Positions 1 to 6,779 of a stretch of 13,175 nt of DNA are shown piece after piece. The position numbers and the translations under genes were made by a program. The notes under the pieces are model-generated. The model was not told the DNA's origin, did not search any database, and saw only the letters and a program-made list of their open reading frames with translations. Every line of letters begins with the position of its first letter. The stretch's first letter is position 1. Location of the stretch: NCBI GenBank assembly GCA_035255485.1, contig DATEZO010000171.1, positions 1 through 13,175 on the forward strand, given 5' to 3'. Origin of the DNA: DATEZO01 sp035255485. Lineage in GTDB: Bacteria; Pseudomonadota; Gammaproteobacteria; Burkholderiales; Burkholderiaceae_D.

Positions 1-279
1 GTCTGCGAAGAACAGATCTGCGAAGTACTGATGCGCTTCGATCTGGCCCGGTCAATTCGTGCCTTCAGTCGCTGTCTGACATGCAACGGCCTGTTGCGCG
101 CAATTGACAAGCAAGCCGTCATGCATCGCGTGCCTGACACAAGCGGAAAGCACTATGACCGCTTTCATGAATGCACATCATGCGGGCATGTTTATTGGGA
201 AGGCTCGCATGTGAAACGCATGCGCGACCGTATTGCGCGCATCCTCGACCAATGTCATGCGCCGATGCGGGAAAAGTGA
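1..279 (+). CDS. Mut7-C (DUF82) RNAse-domain protein, C-terminal part
   Basis: The frame is open from the first base of the window, so this is the 3' end of a longer gene; the ATG at 31 is internal. The protein end shows the zinc-ribbon tail of Mut7-C/DUF82 proteins: RCLTCN near the start, then CTSCG followed by YWEGSH, giving two CxxC pairs with the typical tryptophan-glycine-serine-histidine ending. The family has a PIN-like fold and is named after the C-terminal domain of the Mut7 exonuclease; its bacterial role is poorly defined, and nuclease activity is a family inference. The missing N-terminal part, often carrying a ubiquitin-like domain, lies outside the window. The next gene begins 137 bp downstream on the same strand. 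Confidence 0.8.
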   Translation, partial: VCEEQICEVLMRFDLARSIRAFSRCLTCNGLLRAIDKQAVMHRVPDTSGKHYDRFHECTSCGHVYWEGSHVKRMRDRIARILDQCHAPMREK

Positions 280-328
280 TGCTGAAAAGCAGCCCGCCGC
301 ACGGGAATCGATATGGCGCATGCCGCAT

Positions 329-343
329 AACCGGTGTCCGGTT
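329..343 (+). other. Short perfect hairpin after the Mut7-C gene
   Basis: AACCGG-TGT-CCGGTT forms a perfect 6-bp stem with a 3-base loop, 50 bp after the Mut7-C stop. No T-run follows, so it is not a convincing intrinsic terminator. It overlaps the first bases of the FNR-like palindrome at 342-355. Confidence 0.3.
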
Positions 344-355
344 GATAGCGCTCAA
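342..355 (+). promoter_or_regulatory. FNR/CRP-family-like palindrome upstream of the glycosyltransferase
   Basis: TTGATAGCGCTCAA matches the FNR/Anr/FixK pattern TTGAT-N4-ATCAA at 9 of 10 informative bases. If it acted at -41.5, transcription would start near 390 and the -10 would fall at 378-383, where the sequence is TAATTT, a poor match. The site lies 62 bp upstream of the GTG start at 417. It is a candidate operator only. Confidence 0.3.
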
Positions 356-416
356 GGCAAGGGAATACCCGGTCGGCTAATTTGCAGATGACATCCAATA
401 AACCAGCCGAGGAAAA

Positions 417-1556
417 GTGCATTTTGTCGACGTCACCATGTTTTGCGCAGCGGAGGGCGGCGGAGTCAGAACCTACCTCGCAGCAAAGTCCGAATGGCTG
501 GCACGGAACACGCGCATCCGGCACACCATTGTCGGGCCTGGCCCATGCGGCGGCGGTTGTTCATCATCATCATTTGTCAGTGTGCCAGGCATTACGATTC
601 CGAATACCAACGGCTATCGTTTGCCGCTTTCCGGCAGGATCGCATCGCGTGTATTGCAACGCCTGCAACCGGACTTGATTGAGGTCGGCGATGCTTGCCA
701 GTTTGCATGGGCTGCGCTGCGGGTCAAGCACAAGATCGATGTGCCGGTTGTCGCTTTTTACCACTCGGATCTGGTGCAAATCGCTGAACAGCGCTTCGGC
801 GCCGCCGCCGGCCGCGCTGTTGCATACTATGCGTCCAGTCTGTACCGGCAATTCGATCTGGTGCTCGCGCCAAGCCAGCTGATGGTGCAGCGGCTGCACC
901 ATCTGGGGGTCAAGCGGGTGAAGCACCAGCCGCTCGGTGTCGATACATCGATGTTTACACCGAAGCGGCGCGACGAGACTTTCCGTGCCCGGCTAGGGTT
1001 GCCGGAGAACGCACGGCTCCTGGTCTATGCCGGCCGGTTTACCCGCGAAAAGAAACTGCCGCTGCTGATGGAGGCGGTGCAGCGGCTGGGCGATCCTTAC
1101 TATCTGCTCATGGTGGGTAGCGGAAAGATGCGGGAGCGCTCGCCGCGGCTGATTCATCTGCCGTTTCAGCGCGACCCCCATGTATTGGCAAGCGTGATCG
1201 CCAGCTGCGATGTCATGGTGCATCCGGGCGATCAGGAAACGTTTGGACTGGTTGTGCTGGAAGCGATGGCATGCGGCATTCCGGTATTGGGCGTGGCGGC
1301 GGGGGGCGTGGCCGAACTGGTGAGCAGTGACACCGGATTGCTGGTGCGGCCAGGCAGCGCGGCAGCACTGGCCGAGGGCCTGGAAGCGCTTTATGAAGGC
1401 GATCTTGCGCAACTGGGCGCCAACGGGCGTCGCAGGACGCTTGAAAAATACGACTGGAACCTGATCGTGCCGCAACTGGTTGCGCAATATGCGAATCTGT
1501 TTGCCGCGCATGAGAGAGCGGAGCTGGAAGCGGGACTGTCCTATGCCGCGGAATAA
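417..1556 (+). CDS. GT4-family glycosyltransferase
   Basis: This 379-residue protein is a retaining GT-B glycosyltransferase of the GT4 (glycosyl transferases group 1) type. The N-terminal acceptor domain begins HFVDVTMF and has the GGVRTYL glycine loop near residue 16. The C-terminal donor domain has VYAGRFTREKKLP at about 205 and the family E-x7-E motif, E274 and E282 within QETFGLVVLEAMACG, which contacts the nucleotide sugar. I see no transmembrane segment, so it is probably cytosolic or membrane-associated. The start is GTG: GAGGA lies 3 bases upstream, and the conserved beta-strand starts immediately, so the internal ATG at 438 would remove it. Its 3' end overlaps the next gene by 14 bp, suggesting translational coupling and a joint role in a glycolipid or cell-surface glycan. 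Donor and acceptor cannot be read from the sequence. Confidence 0.88.
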   Translation: MHFVDVTMFCAAEGGGVRTYLAAKSEWLARNTRIRHTIVGPGPCGGGCSSSSFVSVPGITIPNTNGYRLPLSGRIASRVLQRLQPDLIEVGDACQFAWAALRVKHKIDVPVVAFYHSDLVQIAEQRFGAAAGRAVAYYASSLYRQFDLVLAPSQLMVQRLHHLGVKRVKHQPLGVDTSMFTPKRRDETFRARLGLPENARLLVYAGRFTREKKLPLLMEAVQRLGDPYYLLMVGSGKMRERSPRLIHLPFQRDPHVLASVIASCDVMVHPGDQETFGLVVLEAMACGIPVLGVAAGGVAELVSSDTGLLVRPGSAAALAEGLEALYEGDLAQLGANGRRRTLEKYDWNLIVPQLVAQYANLFAAHERAELEAGLSYAAE

Positions 1557-2292
1557 GGAAATGCATGCCCTGTGCGTCTCGATACACGATGTGTCGCCGC
1601 ATACCTGGCCATCCTGTCAGCGCCTGCTGCAGGCGATTGGTGCGGTAGCCAAGATTCCGGTCACGCTGCTGGTGGTGCCGGCGTATCATCGCTTTCCCGA
1701 TATTGATACCGCCCACTACGACCGCTTGCTGGAACAGCGCCTCGCATGCGGTGATGAACTGGCATTGCATGGTTACAACCATCTGGACGACGGTCCCGCT
1801 CCAGGCAGTTTGCGCGAACGTTTTACGCGCCATGTCTATACGCTGGGGGAGGGCGAGTTTGCGGCGATCGATGCGGACGATGCCAGGCAGCGTCTTGAAA
1901 AAGGGTTGGCCTGGTTCAGGCGGCGCGGCTGGCCGGTGGATGGATTCGTCGCGCCGGCCTGGCTGCTGGGTGATGGCGCCTGGCAGGCGTTGGGTGACTT
2001 CCCTTTCAAATACACCACGACATTGAAACATTTTTATTTGCTGCCCGAGCGCCAGGCGCTGTTGTCGCCCAGCCTGGTGTATGCGGCGCGCAATGCATGG
2101 AGCAGGCAGGCATCGCGTGCGCTGAACTCCGTAATGTCGCGGGCGATTGCCGCATTACCGCTGGTGAGACTGGGGCTGCATCCGAATGATGCCAACTATC
2201 CTTCGCTGGTCGCGCATTATCAAAAGCTGATCGGGTATCTTTTGACGACCAGGAAAGCCATGACAAAATCTGCGTTTGCAAACCAGTGGTGA
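1543..2292 (+). CDS. DUF2334 polysaccharide-deacetylase-like protein
   Basis: About 249 residues related to the polysaccharide deacetylase (NodB-like, CE4) superfamily, DUF2334 branch. Visible motifs are SIHDVSP (H15, D16), matching the first metal/catalytic motif, and ALHGYNH (H76, H80), matching the second metal-binding motif. DGFVAPAWL in the middle corresponds to the RxPxG-like third motif. There is no signal peptide. I chose ATG 1543 because it overlaps the glycosyltransferase end; ATG 1561 is an equally possible start with AAGGA just before it, and either keeps the whole domain. The in-frame ATG at 1480 lies deep in the upstream gene and is unlikely. Pairing with a GT4 enzyme suggests removal of an acetyl group from a glycan or glycolipid made by its neighbour; substrate unknown. 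Confidence 0.82.
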   Translation: MPRNKEMHALCVSIHDVSPHTWPSCQRLLQAIGAVAKIPVTLLVVPAYHRFPDIDTAHYDRLLEQRLACGDELALHGYNHLDDGPAPGSLRERFTRHVYTLGEGEFAAIDADDARQRLEKGLAWFRRRGWPVDGFVAPAWLLGDGAWQALGDFPFKYTTTLKHFYLLPERQALLSPSLVYAARNAWSRQASRALNSVMSRAIAALPLVRLGLHPNDANYPSLVAHYQKLIGYLLTTRKAMTKSAFANQW

Positions 2293-2375
2293 GCCGTGCC
2301 GGCTGTTTGCGTTGACCGTTGCCGCGGCATGATCGTGCCAGTACGACCACGCGACAAACAGGTATTACACGGGCA

Positions 2376-2720
2376 TTACTTGAGGATCTGATTGATGGCA
2401 GCCCTGGCGGCGGGATCAGGGTCGACAAATTGGAATCCGATGCGAAATCCCGTTGTGCCGATGCAGATGCTGTAGGCGACTTTTGCCAAAGTATTCACTT
2501 CAATTATCTTGCCGGCGATCGGTGTCGAGAAGGACAGGCCGCATGACTGCCCCGGTGCAATATGTTCCGGAGCGATGATGCAAATGCCGCTGGGAGAGAT
2601 ATCGAAGGTGCGGCCGCTTAATGAAGGCGCATTTTTAAACAGGATGCGTGCCTGACAACGTAGTACTTTCCTGACTTCGTTTCTTGCATCCTTGCCGCGT
2701 GTTTCTATACCGATATACAT
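2376..2720 (-). CDS. Small PilZ-domain c-di-GMP receptor
   Basis: A 114-residue stand-alone PilZ domain. Both c-di-GMP-binding motifs are intact: RxxxR as R17-K-V-L-R21 and (D/N)xSxxG as D40-I-S-P-S-G45. The rest follows the PilZ beta-barrel pattern, ending GFRIGFQFVD and a short C-terminal helix. I place the start at ATG 2720, about ten residues before the domain, as in most small PilZ proteins; no Shine-Dalgarno is visible there. The frame stays open upstream to an ATG at 2933 (185 residues), but that extension is cysteine/histidine-rich, looks non-coding and resembles no domain I know. It is transcribed away from cobC. Likely role: diguanylate-responsive control of motility or envelope functions; partner unknown. 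Two c-di-GMP metabolism genes lie further right in the window. Confidence 0.8.
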   Translation of the reverse strand: MYIGIETRGKDARNEVRKVLRCQARILFKNAPSLSGRTFDISPSGICIIAPEHIAPGQSCGLSFSTPIAGKIIEVNTLAKVAYSICIGTTGFRIGFQFVDPDPAARAAINQILK

Positions 2721-3022
2721 GAAATGATTTTCGAATAATCGATTGGGTGCGTCAAGAAATAGGTTGATTTGACGTATTTGTTTCGCTATCGCAGGTTGCG
2801 ATTTTCCAACCGGATGCGCGCATGATGCCTGGAGCACAACATCGTGGCACGGAGACATTCCGCAGCAGTCGGGATGATTGTCTTTATCGCATTGCCAGCA
2901 AGACATCGGCCAAACCAGCCGCAGCATGTGCAATCTGGTGCCATGCGGATCGCTGATCGCCTTTGCGCCATTTTACTGGCCTGGATACGCGCTGTCGCTG
3001 CCTGCGTGATAATGACCGGCAC
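2721..3022. other. Spacer between cobC and the PilZ gene
   Basis: These 302 bp separate the cobC stop from the PilZ start. Apart from the candidate promoter at 2727-2755 I see no terminator with a T-run, no RNA and no recognisable gene. Open frames on both strands here give cysteine/arginine-rich translations without family features. Confidence 0.5.
2727..2755 (-). promoter_or_regulatory. Candidate promoter directly before the PilZ gene
   Basis: On the minus strand, TTGACG (2750-2755, 5 of 6 to the -35 consensus) and GAAAAT (2727-2732, 4 of 6 to TATAAT) are separated by exactly 17 bp. The -10 ends 6 bases before ATG 2720, so the transcript would start at or next to the A of the start codon. 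This fits the absence of a ribosome binding site there, but the -10 is weak. Confidence 0.3.
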
Positions 3023-3607
3023 CTACGCACGGCATTGAATATCCAGAATCGTCAATTCGCCGTAACCGATGGCATGAGGATGTCGGGCGGCATGCTGCGC
3101 CGCTGCTGCAAGCGGCAGGCCGTGTTGCAACGCCAGGAACATGCGTATCGTGCCCGCATGGCAAACGACAATTGCCTGCTCCAGTTGCCGATGCATCAGA
3201 TCGCGCTGAAATGCCTGCACCCGCTCTGCAACTTCCATCACGGTTTCTCCTCCGCCTGGACGATATGTCAGGACATCGTCCGCCCATGCATCGATTTCGG
3301 CGCGGGCGATATCGCTCCAGCGGCGCAGTTCCCAAGTTCCGAAATGCATTTCCTTCAGGCGGGCATCCATTGTCACCGGCTTGCCGCCCAGTGTGTCGCC
3401 CAGCATGTCCGCCAGTTCGGCGCAGCGCCGCAAGGGGCTTGAAAACAAGGGTGTGCCTGGTGTACCCAGCGTGTTGTTGTTCAATTGCGGATGCAGTGCC
3501 GCCCATGCGCGCGCATGCGCCTGCGGCGATACCGGCAGATCGCTGTTGCCGTAGCAGGTGGCCGGCGCCACCTGCGGTTCCGGATGACGAATCAGGAAAA
3601 GGCGCAT
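3023..3607 (-). CDS. cobC: Histidine phosphatase, probable alpha-ribazole phosphatase
   Basis: This 194-residue protein has the complete histidine phosphatase signature. The phosphohistidine motif is RHPEP (R7, H8), where the more common RHGE form is replaced, as in many CobC-like proteins. SSPLRR (R60) and KEMHFGTWE (E86) follow, and the second catalytic histidine is H150 in CHAGTIR. The family dephosphorylates alpha-ribazole 5'-phosphate, or adenosylcobalamin 5'-phosphate after CobS, in late cobalamin assembly. Specificity is inferred mainly from context, since cobS ends 31 bp upstream on the same strand; alone it could be any small-molecule phosphatase of the superfamily. No strong Shine-Dalgarno is seen, but the motif starting at residue 7 fixes the start. 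Confidence 0.83.
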   Translation of the reverse strand: MRLFLIRHPEPQVAPATCYGNSDLPVSPQAHARAWAALHPQLNNNTLGTPGTPLFSSPLRRCAELADMLGDTLGGKPVTMDARLKEMHFGTWELRRWSDIARAEIDAWADDVLTYRPGGGETVMEVAERVQAFQRDLMHRQLEQAIVVCHAGTIRMFLALQHGLPLAAAAQHAARHPHAIGYGELTILDIQCRA

Positions 3608-3638
3608 GAGATCGATCGTGCCATGATGCGATGCGGCT

Positions 3639-4448
3639 TTACAGGCACGCCAGCATCCCCAGGTAGAGGACGACTTCGGTTACTTGCTGTACCGCACCCA
3701 GGCAGTCCCCGGTAAATCCGCCGATACGTCGCTGGAAGAATCCGGCCAGCCAGATCGTCGCCAGCGCCGCGGCAATGGCGGAGACGGCCATGCCGCGCCA
3801 GGACATCCAGCCTGCCAGGCACAACACCATCGCGGGCAGGCAAGCGGTGATGGCGGCGATCATGAATTCGGCGGCTGACATATGCTGTGCGAGCGGCTTT
3901 GCCTTGCCTTCCGTCCTGGCATAGTCAAGCCGCAGGATGAGCGATGCCGCGGCCAGGCGCGATAGCGGATGCGCGATGAATAAAGCGGCCAGCGCCGCCG
4001 GCGTCGGCATGTCGGAGAGCGCTGCGCATTTCAGGGCCAGCAACAGGCTGATGCCGATGGCGCCATAGGCTCCAATCCGCGAATCCTTCATGATTTCCAT
4101 GATGCGCTGCGGTGTGGCGCCGCCGCCAAAGCCATCGCATGTGTCGGCAAAGCCGTCTTCATGAAAGGCGCCGGTCAGATAGATGCCGGCCATGGTCGAC
4201 AGCAGCGCCGCAACCAGTGGCGGCCAGAGCAGGGCGGCCAGTGCATGGACGCCGCCTGTGACGGCTGCCACCACGATCCCGACCAGCGGGAAGTAGCGCG
4301 ATGCGTGATGCAGCCAGTCGGGCTCGAATCCCACCCAGCGCGGAACCGGCAGGCGGGTGAAGAATTGCAGCGCCGTGAAAAAAAGCCGTACTTGATGCAG
4401 GCACCAGGCAAGGGCGCTGTTGCCGGACGATTCCGTACCGGGGATCAT
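3639..4448 (-). CDS. cobS: Adenosylcobinamide-GDP ribazoletransferase (cobalamin synthase)
   Basis: A 269-residue polytopic membrane protein of the CobS family. It joins adenosylcobinamide-GDP to alpha-ribazole (or its phosphate) in the final step of the nucleotide-loop pathway at the inner membrane. The N-terminal FFTALQFFTRLPVP (23-36) and the acidic metal-binding motif FHEDGFADTCDGFGGG (95-110) are diagnostic. Several hydrophobic segments follow, and FTGDCLGA lies near the C-terminus. Length is close to normal, with about 20 residues before the conserved core. GGAAG lies roughly 15 bases before ATG 4448. The reading frame is open upstream of the ATG into the 3' part of a cobT-like remnant. 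cobC follows after 31 bp, so the two are probably one transcript. Confidence 0.93.
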   Translation of the reverse strand: MIPGTESSGNSALAWCLHQVRLFFTALQFFTRLPVPRWVGFEPDWLHHASRYFPLVGIVVAAVTGGVHALAALLWPPLVAALLSTMAGIYLTGAFHEDGFADTCDGFGGGATPQRIMEIMKDSRIGAYGAIGISLLLALKCAALSDMPTPAALAALFIAHPLSRLAAASLILRLDYARTEGKAKPLAQHMSAAEFMIAAITACLPAMVLCLAGWMSWRGMAVSAIAAALATIWLAGFFQRRIGGFTGDCLGAVQQVTEVVLYLGMLACL

Positions 4449-4484
4449 GCCGGATTCTTCTTCCGGCCGGTTGCCGCCATGGAC

Positions 4485-4579
4485 CGATTCCAGGCTGCCG
4501 GGCGGTTGGGTCTTGCGGCGATGGCCGCATCAATCGCAACGGCCAATGCGGCGTCCTGCGTCGATTCTATTGTCGGCAT
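4485..4579 (-). pseudogene. cobT: Frameshifted N-terminal stub of cobT
   Basis: Reading from ATG 4579, the first frame gives MPTIESTQDAALAVAIDA followed by AIAA. The frame then breaks, and from 4514 the -1 frame gives KTQPPGSLES. Joined by one missing base, this matches the start of CobT (nicotinate-nucleotide:dimethylbenzimidazole phosphoribosyltransferase): a PTI start, an alanine-rich helix with AI, then the K-T-x-P-x-G-S-L motif. In many Burkholderiales cobT lies directly before cobS, which supports the reading. The remaining 300 or so residues are absent, because cobS begins 37 bp further on. The last part is in frame with cobS. The identification rests on about 30 residues and on gene position. 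ATGs at 4591 and further upstream could be the original start. Confidence 0.55.
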
Positions 4580-4602
4580 GTGCATACGATACGCCATGGC
4601 GC

Positions 4603-4721
4603 GCATCGCCTTCCGTGATGATTGCAGGATAAAAGATGCCGATACCGCCATGCAGAATCCCCCGTCTGCCAGGCTGCATGTTTCCCGTTGAACTGCGCAC
4701 ATGGACATGCGCGCGGGCACC
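4603..4721 (-). promoter_or_regulatory. Candidate degenerate cobalamin riboswitch leader
   Basis: Read on the minus strand, the leader has GGTGCCC (4715-4721), a hairpin GCGCGCATG/CATGTGCGC, then TTCAACGGGAA, in the order and spacing of the 5' part of cobalamin riboswitches (GGTGCCC, P2, AAnGGGAA). A second stem follows, CATGCAG (4674-4680) with CTGCATG (4649-4655). Then come GCATC (4635-4639) pairing GATGC (4603-4607), and CGGAAGGC (4608-4615), resembling the GGGAAGG segment. The strongly conserved CCCCGCAACTGT core and the 3' B12 box are missing or unrecognisable. I therefore read it as a decayed or highly divergent switch. Position, immediately after a good promoter and before cob genes, supports it. 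Confidence 0.42.
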
Positions 4722-4732
4722 AAAACACGGCA

Positions 4733-4761
4733 ATTATAAGATCGGCGATACCTGTCGGCAA
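4733..4761 (-). promoter_or_regulatory. Sigma70 promoter of the cobalamin unit
   Basis: On the minus strand, TTGCCG (4756-4761, 4 of 6) and a perfect TATAAT (4733-4738) are separated by exactly 17 bp. Transcription would start near 4726, a few bases before the GGTGCCC of the leader. It points toward the cobT stub, cobS and cobC, and is divergent from phaC. Confidence 0.6.
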
Positions 4762-4808
4762 TGGACCCGGTAGAAAAGAAGCGTTCGCCTCCTGCCGTTT
4801 CGTCATGT

Positions 4809-4850
4809 TTGACTCATGTCAATATTCTATGCAGGCAGGGTGGCTATAAG
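4809..4850 (+). promoter_or_regulatory. phaC promoter with FNR/CRP-family-like box
   Basis: TTGACTCATGTCAA (4809-4822) is a perfect inverted repeat, TTGAC-N4-GTCAA, of the FNR/FixK type. A -10-like TATAAG (4845-4850, 5 of 6) follows, and no -35 is visible at the right distance. With transcription starting about 7 bases after the -10, near 4857, the palindrome centre (4815.5) falls at -41.5, the standard class II activator position. GGAG (4876-4879) lies 5 bases before the phaC ATG. The motif and spacing are seen; regulation by an oxygen-responsive activator is inferred. Confidence 0.5.
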
Positions 4851-4884
4851 TCATGAGAGGAAAACGGAACCAGCCGGAGCATGT

Positions 4885-6699
4885 ATGGATAAAGCACCAC
4901 CGAATTTGCAGGTCGTCGCTGCACATCAGGCCAGCAAAGAGATGAAACTGCCGGCGCTGCTGCCTGTGGCCGCCAGCGATATCGAGCCGCCCACTTCGAT
5001 TGACCGCTTGCTGCATGCCAGCATGGGACGTGTGACTGGCGCGATTTCGCCCGCCAGCCTGGCCCTGGCGTATTTCGATTGGGCGCTGCATCTGGCCGAG
5101 TCGCCCGGTAAATGGGCAAAACTGTCGGAAAAGGCGCTGCGCAAATCGATCCGGCTGGGCGGTTATGTCGCGCGCGCTGCATCGGGCGCGGCGTGCGAGC
5201 CCTGCATCGAACCCTTGCCGCAGGATTTCCGCTTTCGCGATGAAAAATGGCAGCACTGGCCCTTCAATGTGATTCAGCAAAGCTTCCTGCTGCATCAGCA
5301 ATGGTGGCATAACGTCACGACCGGTATCGGCGGCGTGTCGCCGCACCATGAACAGGTGGTGTCGTTCGTGGCGCGGCAATTGCTCGACATCGCGTCGCCG
5401 GTCAACTTCCTCGCCACCAACCCGGAAGTGCTGGATGCGACCGTGCGCGAGGGCGGGCAGAACCTGGTGCGCGGCGCGATGAATTTTCTGGAAGACATGG
5501 AGCGGGCAAGCGGCATGAAGCCGCCGGTTGGGGCGGAAGCTTTCCAGCCGGGCCGCGATGTGGCGATCACGCCGGGCCAGGTGGTTTTGCGGAATCGCCT
5601 GATCGAATTGATCCAATACACGCCTGTTACCGACAAGGTGCAGGCCGAGCCGATCCTGATCGTGCCGGCGTGGATCATGAAGTACTACATACTCGACCTG
5701 TCGCCTGCCAATTCGCTGGTCAATTATCTGGTGGGGCAAGGGCATACCGTCTTCATGATTTCCTGGCACAACCCCGGCGCCGAAGACCGCGACCTTGGCA
5801 TGGATGACTATCTGCGGCTGGGTGTGCTGGACGCGCTGGCGGCAGTACAGGCCATCGTCCCCGGCAGCAAGGTCAACGCCGTCGGCTATTGCCTGGGCGG
5901 GACGCTGCTGGCGATCGCCGCTGCCTTGCTGGCGCAGAAAGGCGGTGACCAGCTCAATTCCATGACGCTGCTGGCGGCGCAGACCGATTTCACCGAAGCC
6001 GGCGAACTGATGCTGTTCATCGACGACAGCCAGCTTGATTATCTGGAGGACATCATGTGGAACCAGGGCTATCTGAGCACCAGGCAGATGGCCGGGGCAT
6101 TTCAATTATTGCGCACCAACGACCTGGTGTGGTCGCGCATCGTGCAGCAATACCTGATAGGGCGGCGCGCGCCGATAACCGACCTGCTGGCGTGGAATGC
6201 GGATGCGACCCGCATGCCGTACCGGATGCATAGCGAATACCTGCATCGGCTGTTCCTCAACAACGACCTGTTCCAGGGGCGCTTCAAGGTCGACGGCAAA
6301 CCGGTTGCCCTGAGCGATATCCGGGCGCCGATGTTCGTGCTCGGCACCGAAACCGACCACGTCGCGCCCTGGCAATCGGTATACAAGATCAACCTTGCGG
6401 CCGGCGCCGATCAGACCTTCGTGCTGACCAGCGGCGGACACAATGCGGGCGTGGTGAGCGAGCCCGGTCACAAGGGGCGCTATTTCCGCATGTCGCATAC
6501 GCTGTCGGCGGCCAACTACGTTGATCCGTTGACATGGTATGCGACCACTCCGCCCATGGAAGGCTCCTGGTGGCCGTCGTGGTCCGCATGGCTGAAGCAG
6601 CATTCACGCGGCAGCGTGGCGCCGCCGGCCATGGGGGCGGGTGAAAAGGGCTATTTGTCGTTCGGCCCCGCGCCAGGAAGGTATGTGCTGGAGCGTTGA
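4885..6699 (+). CDS. phaC: Class I poly(3-hydroxyalkanoate) synthase
   Basis: A 604-residue PHA synthase that polymerises (R)-3-hydroxyacyl-CoA into polyester on the storage granule surface. It has the PhaC N-terminal region (about 90-260) followed by the alpha/beta-hydrolase catalytic domain. The lipase-box-like GYCLGG carries nucleophile C336; the triad is completed by D491 in GTETDHVAPW and H519 in GGHNAGVV. Length and spacing fit the single-subunit class I enzymes that use short-chain monomers. I start at ATG 4885, with GGAG five bases upstream, rather than the frame opening at 4816, which lies across the promoter region. No phaA, phaB, phasin or phaR gene is adjacent, so it is an orphan or second copy in this neighbourhood. 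An intrinsic terminator follows 60 bp after the stop. Confidence 0.95.
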   Translation: MDKAPPNLQVVAAHQASKEMKLPALLPVAASDIEPPTSIDRLLHASMGRVTGAISPASLALAYFDWALHLAESPGKWAKLSEKALRKSIRLGGYVARAASGAACEPCIEPLPQDFRFRDEKWQHWPFNVIQQSFLLHQQWWHNVTTGIGGVSPHHEQVVSFVARQLLDIASPVNFLATNPEVLDATVREGGQNLVRGAMNFLEDMERASGMKPPVGAEAFQPGRDVAITPGQVVLRNRLIELIQYTPVTDKVQAEPILIVPAWIMKYYILDLSPANSLVNYLVGQGHTVFMISWHNPGAEDRDLGMDDYLRLGVLDALAAVQAIVPGSKVNAVGYCLGGTLLAIAAALLAQKGGDQLNSMTLLAAQTDFTEAGELMLFIDDSQLDYLEDIMWNQGYLSTRQMAGAFQLLRTNDLVWSRIVQQYLIGRRAPITDLLAWNADATRMPYRMHSEYLHRLFLNNDLFQGRFKVDGKPVALSDIRAPMFVLGTETDHVAPWQSVYKINLAAGADQTFVLTSGGHNAGVVSEPGHKGRYFRMSHTLSAANYVDPLTWYATTPPMEGSWWPSWSAWLKQHSRGSVAPPAMGAGEKGYLSFGPAPGRYVLER

Positions 6700-6730
6700 C
6701 GCGAAAGGCGGCTTCCCGCCTCCTTGGCCG

Positions 6731-6743
6731 TGCTGCGGCAGCA
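6731..6743. repeat. 13-bp palindrome, copy 1
   Basis: TGCTGCGGCAGCA is a palindrome with a one-base centre, lying between the phaC stop and its terminator. An identical copy occurs 108 bp away at 6839-6851. Both sit between the converging ends of phaC and the GGDEF/EAL gene. Confidence 0.6.
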
Positions 6744-6758
6744 TGCGGAACAGGTTTT

Positions 6759-6779
6759 ATACACGGCGGTGTATTTTTT
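6759..6779 (+). terminator. Intrinsic terminator after phaC
   Basis: ATACAC-GGCG-GTGTAT forms a perfect 6-bp stem with a 4-base loop, followed directly by five T residues. It lies 60 bp after the phaC stop. The stem is partly AU-rich, so it may be only moderately strong. It is also the outer end of the left 77-bp repeat. Confidence 0.6.

Noticed and set aside
2721..2933. N-terminal extension of the PilZ frame to an ATG at 2933
   Set aside because: The extra 71 residues are Cys/His-rich, match no domain, and have no ribosome binding site; small PilZ proteins usually start close to RxxxR.
4819..6105. 428-codon - strand frame opposite phaC
   Set aside because: Antisense to a well-conserved PHA synthase with its full catalytic triad; composition is that of a shadow frame.
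6706..6721. AGGCGG-CTTC-CCGCCT hairpin right after phaC as the terminator
   Set aside because: The stem is good but no T-run follows; the hairpin at 6759-6779 with five Ts is the better terminator.
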